Shown piece after piece: positions 53,621 to 61,634 of a stretch of DNA of 64,000 bases. Each line of letters begins with the position of its first letter. Positions within the stretch are counted from its first letter, which is position 1. The translations under genes were made by a program, and so were the position numbers. Origin of the DNA: Advenella kashmirensis WT001 (GTDB lineage: Bacteria > Pseudomonadota > Gammaproteobacteria > Burkholderiales > Burkholderiaceae_B). The notes beneath the pieces are model-generated. The model was not told the DNA's origin. It worked only from the letters and a program-made list of their open reading frames with translations, and ran no database searches. The stretch lies in NCBI RefSeq assembly GCF_000219915.2, contig NC_017964.1, positions 3,534,001 to 3,598,000 of the forward strand. The letters run 5' to 3'.

Positions 53621-53938
53621 GGGCTCTACGCCAAAATCGGGGGATGGGTATTCACCAAACTCGATTGATCACTCCATTCCAGCCGCATTGAGCTAATACT
53701 CGCAAGCGGTAATTCTCAAGATCTCTGAACCCAAACGCACGTCGCGAAAGCATTTCCATTTTAGTATGGAAGCCTTCGGTGATGCCGTTGGATTTGGAAA
53801 AACGCCACACCCTCACAATCGGCTCCAGCCACGACTTGAGCGTACCGGCCAGTGCCTGGGCGGGACTGTGGGCGAACTGCTCCAGTAGCGCAAGCAACCG
53901 GGGCTGCATCTTGGCGGCTTGCTTGGCCCGGATGTTCT
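53621..53938 (-). mobile_element. Truncated ISL3-family element
   Basis: Left end GGGCTCTACGCCAAAATCGG resembles the left inverted repeat at 41014, and the coding part 53652-53930 matches the last 90 residues of that transposase (LLALLEQFAHSPAQALAGTL, SNGITEGFHTKMEMLSRRAF). Similarity stops at about 53938 just after the KNIR motif; no right end is present. Confidence 0.85.
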
Positions 53939-54566
53939 TGGCTCTACTCCCGGTACCCTCGCCCGTTCCCTACGCTTTGGTTCGAGCTGCTGCCTCCGGT
54001 ACCGCCCTTGACTCATCTTCCAGCCAAACCAGCAGGACTGAATGCTCGCAATGTTCTTTGGTTGCACGGATGACGGGTCAAGGGGTTGGCGCGGCGGGAG
54101 TGCCCACACGCTGCGCCCGGGGTAGGAGTGCAGGGCCAACGGCCTATAACCCTGCCCCTCGAGCTCCCGCCGGCGAGGGTGGAGAGTCCAGAGAGGCAAA
54201 GCCTCTTTGGGAAGTGGCCTCGTTCGCAAATAGCCGGGATAGCCGTCAATCGGGGAAATCTATTGATTGGCAGAAAAACGGGATAATTTCTGCGCAAAGC
54301 CTTTTCTCGCGGTCTTGCCTCAAAGTGACAAAAAAATCCCACATATTGTAATATAACATTACATAAAGTACGGAGGCAACCATGGCTGAGAACTGTACGC
54401 ATGAAACAGGACGAAGCCAAACGATATCGCCGGGATTTGCATTACATGTGCACTCCAATGTTTAGATGTGGTGGAAATCTTGTAAAGGCGCTGACTCAGA
54501 ACCGTCTGCTGTCGGTCAAGAACAGTCATCCGTGAACGGCTCGTGTTTGGCACTTAAGAAAGAACA
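53939..54566. other. Stretch without a firm gene; possible 27-codon ORF at 54382
   Basis: After the broken IS the sequence holds no recognisable gene. ATG 54382 with a strong GGAGG site opens a 27-codon frame (MAENCTHETGRSQTISPGFA and on) ending at 54465; upstream is an A/T-rich segment (TTGTAATATAACATTACAT) that could be a promoter. It might be a leader for the gene at 54567. Confidence 0.35.
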
Positions 54567-56339
54567 ATGATGAATGAAGAGTGGACTCTCCAGAAAAAAG
54601 AAACTCGCCGCGCCTTCTCCAACGCGACTTGGGTGCCATTGAGGGCATCCGCCGCTGATGAGAATGGGGATGTTAGGGAGATAGGCTTCGTCAGCGATGT
54701 TTTTGCATGTGGGTCTGTTGCGTTTCCACCAGAGCATCGGGGATTAGTTGATGAGCGCTTAAGCTGGAGTGATATCGGCATCGGCCATGACGTGACTCCG
54801 TATGCTTATAAGGATGGCTATTACTCATCCATTGAGCAGTACCAATACAACGATAAGGAACCAATCGGTTTTAACCTCGTCTTTGAGCATCCTCAGCCGG
54901 TCGTTGGGGGAAGATTATGGATATTGAATCCTGATTTAGTCGTAGCACTCCGCTTGATAAAGGAAGGAACAAACTGGGTAAGACCAGAAGAGAATTTCGT
55001 GGTAGTGGCTCGCGAAATTCTTGATGAAAACGGCAAGCATCGTCTGATCGAGATCAAGCGAGAATTTCTCCTTGACTATCTGGCAGCAAGAAATCTTTCA
55101 CTTCGCCTCTCTTATTACCGCCAAAGAGTGGAAAATGTGCCTCTTCTTGAGTGTGGCGCGTACGCAAATCTGAACGACCAGAAAGAGCAGCGAGACGGCG
55201 GGCGATTTGAGCTCCGAATTCGCAGTCTAAATGACGTCTTCGGAGGAAGCTGGGCCGTGTTCCGAGCTTGGCGAACTGACGTCGATGAAGATGAGGACGC
55301 TCCAGTGATGGGGGCGGAAAACGATGGCAACACCAGCCATGAAAGCTCGCAAGGACATCGCGGCGGTTATGAAGGTGTCCGGGTAGAAGGCGAATTTTGG
55401 CGAGATGAATGGATTGACCATCAATCGCAGAGCATGCGAGTTCGGGCGGATGCAGACACAAATCTCCCTCAATTCATCGTCGAGACTGATGGCGCGCGCA
55501 TGCTATCTTCAAAATTGGATGATGAAGAAATTGGCCGATGGCTGTGGTTCCGATCTAGTGTAGTTACTGAGCTTCTTAATAATCGAGGCTTTTCACTTGA
55601 GTGGTATACGGCAGAAACTGGTGGCATTCTTTCAACCTGTGGACATAAGACTCATTTCGGAATTAATTCTTCCGATTTGATTACTGTCTATGCTTATGAT
55701 GTTGCCCGCTTGGCCTCTTGGGAACAGCATATTTGGGCCGCGCATAACGTTGTTCCGGAAGGGAAAGTTTCGAGTGAGTTGCTGGCCGCACAAGTCAAAT
55801 CTCAACCGGCATCTACACATGCCGTAGAAGTCATGCTATTCCGGAGTATGCGGATGCTTGAAGCGAGATTTCAGGAAGAATACGGAATTTCGCTGTTCAC
55901 TCATGATATAGATGATGATGCCGCGATGCAGCAAATTTCCAGATTTACGAGCAAGGATCAAGCCTCGCTGCTGAGGCTAGCGAAAGAACTTGTCCGTGTG
56001 TTCTCGGATCGACTTAATGTGCGCGATATTCTCAAGCATTCAGGCTACGCAGAGAAGGAAAAACTTGGTTCAAATAAGCTGCTGCAATATGTATTGGCCA
56101 AAAAGGTTGGGGCCGAGAAAGCTCGCCAAATCTTTGCAGAGATTGCTGGCGCATATGACATGCGCGTCGGCGATGCGCATCCGACCGGATCAAAAGTTGC
56201 AGATTCCATCAAGCTTGCTGGAATTGACCAGAGCCGTTCGCACCTGAGGCAAGGTGAGCAACTGATTCATAACTTTGGGCGATCTGTTTGGTTGATAGGC
56301 AGATCGCTTTTTGGGCAACCGGAAGACCCGAATAGCTAG
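54567..56339 (+). CDS. Unknown 590-residue protein in defence context
   Basis: Soluble, acidic protein with no transmembrane segments and no motif I can place. Notable stretches are VVVAREILDENGKHRLIEIK, REFLLDYLAARNLSLRLSYY and a C-terminal helical region (KLLQYVLAKKVGAEKARQIF). The frame is intact and starts at a double ATG. It lies 77 bases before a TIR-like gene on the same strand, followed by a HEPN gene, so the three probably work together. No enzymatic function is claimed. Confidence 0.75.
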   Translation: MMNEEWTLQKKETRRAFSNATWVPLRASAADENGDVREIGFVSDVFACGSVAFPPEHRGLVDERLSWSDIGIGHDVTPYAYKDGYYSSIEQYQYNDKEPIGFNLVFEHPQPVVGGRLWILNPDLVVALRLIKEGTNWVRPEENFVVVAREILDENGKHRLIEIKREFLLDYLAARNLSLRLSYYRQRVENVPLLECGAYANLNDQKEQRDGGRFELRIRSLNDVFGGSWAVFRAWRTDVDEDEDAPVMGAENDGNTSHESSQGHRGGYEGVRVEGEFWRDEWIDHQSQSMRVRADADTNLPQFIVETDGARMLSSKLDDEEIGRWLWFRSSVVTELLNNRGFSLEWYTAETGGILSTCGHKTHFGINSSDLITVYAYDVARLASWEQHIWAAHNVVPEGKVSSELLAAQVKSQPASTHAVEVMLFRSMRMLEARFQEEYGISLFTHDIDDDAAMQQISRFTSKDQASLLRLAKELVRVFSDRLNVRDILKHSGYAEKEKLGSNKLLQYVLAKKVGAEKARQIFAEIAGAYDMRVGDAHPTGSKVADSIKLAGIDQSRSHLRQGEQLIHNFGRSVWLIGRSLFGQPEDPNS

Positions 56340-56416
56340 GAAGAGTCGCCCCTCGCGCTTCCAGCTAAACGTCGAGATATCCGATTTAGCAAAAAAACTC
56401 CGGTGGACAATCAGCT

Positions 56417-57247
56417 ATGAGCATAAAATTCCTGCGTACTCCTTTTGAGAAGGCTAACTACTTAGCTACTCTGCTTACCTCCCACGCGAGCGGCAGAAAG
56501 GCTGATACGAACGAGTACAGCGTCCTCAGGCAGGAACTTTTGTCCATGCCTGATATCGAGCAACTGGTTCCTTCATTTGTTCGAGTAAATCGCGACTTGA
56601 CTTCTTTTTGGCACTTTATACAGCCCAAATTCAAGACCTACCTGGAACGTAGAACGTACATTTCCGAAGAGTTCACCGGGTTGCTGGATTTCTTAGAGTT
56701 CGGACAGTCGGCAGGGAGTTCCGCCCAAAAGTCGGGTCCGAAGCCCTCCGTTATGGCACTCCCTTCCGCAAAAGGTGTTGCCACCGGGCCTGTAACGCGG
56801 AACAAGCGAAAAGTCTTCATGGTGCATGGTCGCGATAATGAAGCGAAGCAGGAAGTGGCGCGTTTTGTTGTGGAGCTCGGACTTGAGCCAATAATTCTGC
56901 ACGAGCAGGCCAGTTCAGGCATGACAATTATTGAGAAAATTGAGCGCTATACCAACGAGTCGGACTTCGCCCTCGTCCTTTATACCGCATGCGACCATGG
57001 ACGCGGTATTCACGAAACGACAGTTGCTCCGCAAAACCGCGCTCGGCAAAATGTGGTATTTGAACATGGGTATTTAATGGCAAAACTCGGCCGTGAAAAT
57101 GTATGTGCGTTGGTGAAGGGAAAGATTGAGACACCTAATGACATTAGCGGGGTTGTATACGTTACACTTGATGGCTACGGTGGCTGGAAGAACGCGGTAG
57201 CGAAAGAATTGAAAGCCTGTGGCTACTTCATAAAGGGGTGGAGTTAG
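56417..57247 (+). CDS. TIR-like (predicted nucleotide-binding, PF10137-type) protein
   Basis: 276 residues: a helical N-terminal domain (1-100), a linker, and a TIR-like domain (130-272) with KVFMVHGRDNEAKQEVARFV, IILHEQASSGMTIIEKIERY (candidate catalytic Glu173), FALVLYTACDHG and RARQNVVFEHGYLMAKLGRE. The family matches the TIR-like domain also found in some CBASS Cap12 effectors, where it degrades NAD+. Second gene of the 590-aa/TIR/HEPN cluster. Activity inferred, not shown. Confidence 0.85.
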   Translation: MSIKFLRTPFEKANYLATLLTSHASGRKADTNEYSVLRQELLSMPDIEQLVPSFVRVNRDLTSFWHFIQPKFKTYLERRTYISEEFTGLLDFLEFGQSAGSSAQKSGPKPSVMALPSAKGVATGPVTRNKRKVFMVHGRDNEAKQEVARFVVELGLEPIILHEQASSGMTIIEKIERYTNESDFALVLYTACDHGRGIHETTVAPQNRARQNVVFEHGYLMAKLGRENVCALVKGKIETPNDISGVVYVTLDGYGGWKNAVAKELKACGYFIKGWS

Positions 57248-57410
57248 CCTCGCAGCAAGCAGTAGAACTTGGCTGACAAAATCTAGTTTTTTGATGTCTG
57301 ATGCGGGTCGGTTTTGGACCTCAGGCTTTGGTTACCGTCGGGCATGAGCCGTCATGGATTGTTGGAAAGCTAAAACATAAAATAAGAGAATCGAAAATGA
57401 GGTATTGGCA

Positions 57411-57950
57411 ATGACTTTTCGTGTTCACTTTTACGCAGAGCAAGCATTTTTAGCCCAAACGAAAGCGATGCTTGATAGAGGTTGTAGCGATGAAGAACCT
57501 GAAACCGCAGCCATGTGCATCTTGGCTTGTGTATCAGCAGTAGAAGCACTTACCAATAGTATTCTCTCGAAGGAGATTAATTTTCGCCACTTTGACGAAC
57601 TGAGAATCACCTCAAAAATTGAGCAAATTCAAATTTTTGGCGGAACTGAGCCAGATTGGGGCAATGATCCGTGGCAATCCGTTCGCCGCCTAATAAGAAT
57701 GCGTAACTGGCTAGCCCACTACAAAGAGTACGACATAGGTTTAGTCAATAACGATTTTGAATGGACTCGTGACACTGAGAACAAAGCTCCGCGCATTGAT
57801 CCGTACAGAGAATTGACATTTGAAAACGCAAAAAATTATTACGATAAATCTAGGGAGGCCCTGTACATACTGGTGCAAAATTCAGGAGCAAATGAATCGA
57901 ATTTTGACTTCTTACAGACTGAACAATACATGCCATTTCTAGTTGGCTGA
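57411..57950 (+). CDS. HEPN-like protein (179 aa)
   Basis: A helical protein with the Rx4H motif of HEPN nucleases at Arg98-His103 (LIRMRNWLAHYKEYD) and a first-helix acidic/polar face (TAAMCILACVSAVEALTN). HEPN proteins are frequent RNases in defence and toxin systems. GAGG precedes ATG 57411. 160 bases downstream of the TIR-like gene, same strand. Confidence 0.65.
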   Translation: MTFRVHFYAEQAFLAQTKAMLDRGCSDEEPETAAMCILACVSAVEALTNSILSKEINFRHFDELRITSKIEQIQIFGGTEPDWGNDPWQSVRRLIRMRNWLAHYKEYDIGLVNNDFEWTRDTENKAPRIDPYRELTFENAKNYYDKSREALYILVQNSGANESNFDFLQTEQYMPFLVG

Positions 57951-58032
57951 GTGAATGCATCGCAGCTTTGGGTCGGATAGCGACCCTCCGTAGGTGCAAA
58001 CGCAATCTCCCTTTACCCGAAAGGAGATTGTC

Positions 58033-58658
58033 ATGGAATCCGAGAATGTCACCGTTGGCCGTCGTGTACCATGGAACAAGGGCAAACTCACCGGGCAGAA
58101 GCCGCCACTAAAGCTCCGAGAAATTTGGGCTATCCGAACGAGAGTCCAGATGGCGTCGAACGTCCGGGAACTCGCAATGTTCAATCTCGTAATCGATAGC
58201 AAGCTTCGAGCGTGCGATCTCACGCGATTGCAGGTGCAGGACGTCCGTCACGGAAGCCACATGGCCGCAAGAGCCACCGCCATGCAACAAACGACCCAAC
58301 GACCGGTGCAATTCGAGATCACGGAGCTAACCCGTGGGAGCCTTGAAGCCTGGATCGAGGCGTGAGGACTAAAGGCGGCGGATTTTCTGTTTCCGAGCCG
58401 GTTGCATACGTCGCCGCATCTGTCCACACGGCTGTATGCCCGGATCGTGCATCGCTGGGTCGCCTCGATTGGCCTAGACGATACCGCAATGGCACCCACA
58501 CTATGCGCCGTACAAAAGCTTCGCTGATTTACCGCAGGACGAAGAATCTTCGGGCTGTACTGTTGCTGCTCGGGCATACGAAGCTGGAAAGCACGGTTCG
58601 CTATCTCGGCATCGAGGTCGACGATGCCCTTGAGATGGCAGAACAAACCGAGGTTTGA
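58033..58658 (+). pseudogene. Short tyrosine recombinase, broken
   Basis: MESENVTVGRRVPWNKGKLT, then LKLREIWAIRTRVQMASNVR and DSKLRACDLTRLQVQDV (first catalytic Arg), HTMRRTKASLIYRRTKNLRA and LGHTKLESTVRYLGIEVDD (His, Tyr). An in-frame TGA follows AWIEA at 58363-58365, and a lost base near 58481 shifts the frame before HTMRR. A strong AAGGAG site precedes the start. This is the only recombinase of element B and is not functional as given. Confidence 0.8.
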
Positions 58659-58766
58659 TGCATCCCGGCCGGCAAGCAGTCGCTTGCCGGCCAGAAACAG
58701 CTACCCGCAAAAAACTGAATTCACGGCGGTGACCCTTGGCAGTGACTTGGCGAAAATTAACGCAGT

Positions 58767-59813
58767 TCAAGGCGAACAACGGGCTAATAGTGCTATCCCG
58801 AGCCGTTCTATCAAGCCTGCGAATTCTAGCGCAGCACCTTCTTTGATTAATAGCCGTTGTCCAACCTCGTAGGTTGTATCCCCGCTGCGTACAGCATAAT
58901 CGTTATCAACGATACCCTGCTGGTGTGCAAGAAGGTGGCGTTGCTGATAGTAGATACGCAGTCGTGCCAGGGCTGAGGCCTCCAGTAGCTGAGAATACGA
59001 AAGTCCGAGCTCTGCCTCCCACAGTGCAGAGCCAGCATCAATATTCTGGAAAGCGTTGCGCCGCGGCTCTTTGCCGGTTCGAGCTTCATACAACTGCTCA
59101 GCAAGCCGCTGGAAAGAAGTAACTGTGTCTAAAATGGCTTTTTCCAGCAGAGTCCGTGTCATCACCTCAGCTTCGTCGGGCCCCAGTACTTCGCGCAGCG
59201 ATCCACCCAATGCAGCCGAGGTTCGGATAGTCGCTAATGTTTGGAGAAAGGTATGGCTCGCCGAATTTTTTCCGCAGCTCGGACAAAAGTAGGCAGCGCC
59301 AACGTAGGAGTATCTGCACGCGCAATTGTCGCATCTGGTTCGTAGCCGCATCGGTTCCGCTGCAGCTACCGGTAAAAGAACAGCATCCTTTCCTTCTTTG
59401 ACGGCTAATGTGACGCTGAGGAAAGCGCCTGGCTTTTGCCGTCGTTTAGAGGCTTGAGCGTCTGCTCGCATAGCGCCGTTCAGGCCGTTGACCACGGAGC
59501 CCAAAGCGTACTCCTTCGCCGCTTCGATCTGCGCGGTTGTGTACCATGATTTCGCTGGAGCAGCGTGCCTGCAAGATGGACAGAAAACCTCTTCGTCCCT
59601 CACGATATTTGTCCAATCATCACCGTAGATCTTGAACTGGAACAGGCACGCCTCTGCGGGACACTCTTTATCGGAGTAGCCCTCCGCGTCACCTTCAATG
59701 GGCACAGAAACCTGCTGAGCGGCAGCCAATCGACGAAGCTCTCTCTGCAAATGTTCAAACATGCGATACCGTCCTGTTTTATCCAGCGTTAACGAATAAA
59801 TACCACGAGACAA
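58767..59813 (-). CDS. Zinc-ribbon plus HEPN-like protein (348 aa)
   Basis: Two zinc ribbons are visible: CPAEAC with FCPSCRH (residues 51-83) and CDNCACRYSYVGAAYFCPSC (161-180). The C-terminal half is helical with IYYQQRHLLAHQQGIVDNDY, an Rx4H HEPN-type motif at Arg292-His297. A later ATG at 59762 (MFEHLQREL) is an alternative start. It stands alone on the minus strand at the end of element B. Possible abortive-infection RNase; inference only. Confidence 0.7.
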   Translation of the reverse strand: MSRGIYSLTLDKTGRYRMFEHLQRELRRLAAAQQVSVPIEGDAEGYSDKECPAEACLFQFKIYGDDWTNIVRDEEVFCPSCRHAAPAKSWYTTAQIEAAKEYALGSVVNGLNGAMRADAQASKRRQKPGAFLSVTLAVKEGKDAVLLPVAAAEPMRLRTRCDNCACRYSYVGAAYFCPSCGKNSASHTFLQTLATIRTSAALGGSLREVLGPDEAEVMTRTLLEKAILDTVTSFQRLAEQLYEARTGKEPRRNAFQNIDAGSALWEAELGLSYSQLLEASALARLRIYYQQRHLLAHQQGIVDNDYAVRSGDTTYEVGQRLLIKEGAALEFAGLIERLGIALLARCSP

Positions 59814-59917
59814 GTGATGCAGCTAGCTCCCTGAAACTGAGCTGCCTAAGCCGGCTGCTGCCCCTCGCCAAGGCCGTTTAGGGTCGTGTACAGTCATCTG
59901 CGCTAGGCCACGTCTAC

Positions 59918-60113
59918 GCTGTACCGAAATTTTGGTACAGCGATAAGTTTTCACCGGATCAGTTAAAATACGCTAACCTGCTGATTTAAAATTAGTTTTA
60001 CCTATTTCAACCTACGCTAGAATTCGCCCCATTTCCCTGTAGAGACACTGTAAATCACCGACTCAAATCCCCGGCCGCAAGGCGTGCCGGTTCAACTCAG
60101 AGCCGCGTCACCA
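59918..60113. repeat. Second right end: palindrome plus degraded tRNA-Leu att copy
   Basis: GCTGTACCGAAA and TTTTGGTACAGC (59918-59941) form a near-perfect palindrome like that at 53320. The next 115 bases resemble the element A end (shared TACGCTAACCT, CTGATT, TTTTACCTA, TACGCT). Then 60061-60113 begins ACTCAAATCCCC and contains GGCCGCAAGGCGTGCCGGTT and a final CACCA, a decayed copy of the tRNA 3' end. Confidence 0.8.
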
Positions 60114-60215
60114 AAATAAGAGCAATCACTTAGGTTGATTTTCCGGCTTGCTTCCTGAACGTCATGTTTTGGCCCTTATACGGTCAATGTTGATCTCAAA
60201 ACCGCACAAACTGTT

Positions 60216-60591
60216 CTAATCCTCAAACGAGGCCTCTTTGCCTATCACTGGTTGCCTGGACATAACAAGACTAAATCGGTTGACAAACTTCAAAAAGTCA
60301 TCCGCCGTCATGTCCTCGATTTTCGCTATCCGGACTTGTATTAGCCTTGAGGCGTTTCTAATCGCCTCGGCAACGGATTCAAAACCAGAGCTATCGAACA
60401 GCAATATTTTTATGGATTTAAACCTTTCGCCACTATAAAACTTGATACCAAAGACTGATTCATGTTCTTTTAAATCATGGTGTTTTTTTAAGATAATTAT
60501 ACCGATTATTGTTGTCGGCATCATCTGCTGCGACCAGGCAGTTATCAGGTTTGTAATCGTCGTATTGCGCATGCGCAGTAAAGCGGCCCAT
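60216..60591 (-). CDS. Hypothetical protein, apparent A-run frameshift (about 124 aa)
   Basis: Two overlapping frames join at a run of seven A (minus strand, about 60483-60489): the first gives MGRFTAHAQYDDYKPDNCLV and YNYLKK, the second continues HHDLKEHESVFGIKFYSGER to a stop at 60216. With six A it is one protein starting at ATG 60591. No family recognised. It is divergent from the TIR-like gene at 60709 and might belong to its system. Confidence 0.5.
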
Positions 60592-60708
60592 ATGAATCTC
60601 CGATCCGGAATTGGTTGTAAAATGTAATACTTTACAAGTTATTTTACAAGTAGATATCGGCAATTACCCTGTAGACCCATTCAATGGCGAACAGTAAGGA
60701 ATAATCAA

Positions 60709-61575
60709 GTGAGGAAGGCAACACCATCAACTGCGAATCAACCAAAGATTTCTCTGGATGAAGGACAATTAACGCGAGGGATAGAGCGACTTCAACAACG
60801 CATAGCAGATCTTGATGCAGTTGACCTGCACACGGTGCAGAGTGGGACCTCTCCGGAGCTTAAGGCTCTTGAACGTAGTATCGAAGACACTTTAGAGCGA
60901 TGTTTTGGAGCGGACACAACTGCCGCAAAAAGATACAGCGAGGCATATAATCTTCATTACCACCCGACGGTATGGATTTCAGGTATGCCCGATCCCGACT
61001 ATAAAAGAATTACAGGGGAAAAAATAAGCGATGCCAAGGCATTGCTCAGACAAGCGATCAACACATTACATACGGATCTAGAGGACCTTGAAACTGCCGT
61101 GCCTGTCGGCGTTCCTTCGCATTCGAGTGTAGCAGTCAATGCGCATAGAGTGTTCCTTGTTCACGGACATGATGAAGCCGTTCGAGAAACGGTTGCTCGT
61201 TTCATCGAGAAGCTAGGTATTGAAGTAATAATCCTTCATGAGCAAGCTAATAGCGGCCGAACAATTATTGAGAAAATAGAGTGGCACTCTGGCGTGGGAA
61301 TGGCGGTCGTGCTGCTAACACCAGATGATGTTGGAGGTAAGACTGGAGAGGATCTGAAGCCCCGTGTTAGGCAGAATGTCCTATTGGAGCTTGGATATTT
61401 CATAGGAGTGTTGGGCCGTGACAAAGTTTGCGCTTTAAAATCGGGCAACGTGGATATTCCAACCGACTTCGCCGGCGTAGTTTGGACGGAAATGTCTGGC
61501 GAATGGAGGACGGCTCTTGCCCGTGAGCTCAAAGCAGCAGGTTATGAAGTCGATTGGAATAAAGTAATGATTTAG
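60709..61575 (+). CDS. TIR-like protein paired with SIR2 gene
   Basis: 288 residues: a helical N-terminal domain (1-130) and a TIR-like domain (145-285) with HRVFLVHGHDEAVRETVARF, IILHEQANSGRTIIEKIEW (candidate catalytic Glu188), VVLLTPDDVGG and RVRQNVLLELGYFIGVLGRD. Starts at GTG with TAAGGA before it. It shares the domain but not the N-terminal region with the protein at 56417. The SIR2-like gene begins 59 bases after its stop, so they are likely co-transcribed. Confidence 0.87.
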   Translation: MRKATPSTANQPKISLDEGQLTRGIERLQQRIADLDAVDLHTVQSGTSPELKALERSIEDTLERCFGADTTAAKRYSEAYNLHYHPTVWISGMPDPDYKRITGEKISDAKALLRQAINTLHTDLEDLETAVPVGVPSHSSVAVNAHRVFLVHGHDEAVRETVARFIEKLGIEVIILHEQANSGRTIIEKIEWHSGVGMAVVLLTPDDVGGKTGEDLKPRVRQNVLLELGYFIGVLGRDKVCALKSGNVDIPTDFAGVVWTEMSGEWRTALARELKAAGYEVDWNKVMI

Positions 61576-61634
61576 CCTGCGAATCATAGAGAAGATGAAC
61601 TGCTTGTGACTTATTTAGACGTAGGAGCTAACAA

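Noticed and set aside
53779..54351. 190-codon rightward frame over the truncated IS
   Set aside because: Antisense to the transposase remnant, with no motif; likely chance.
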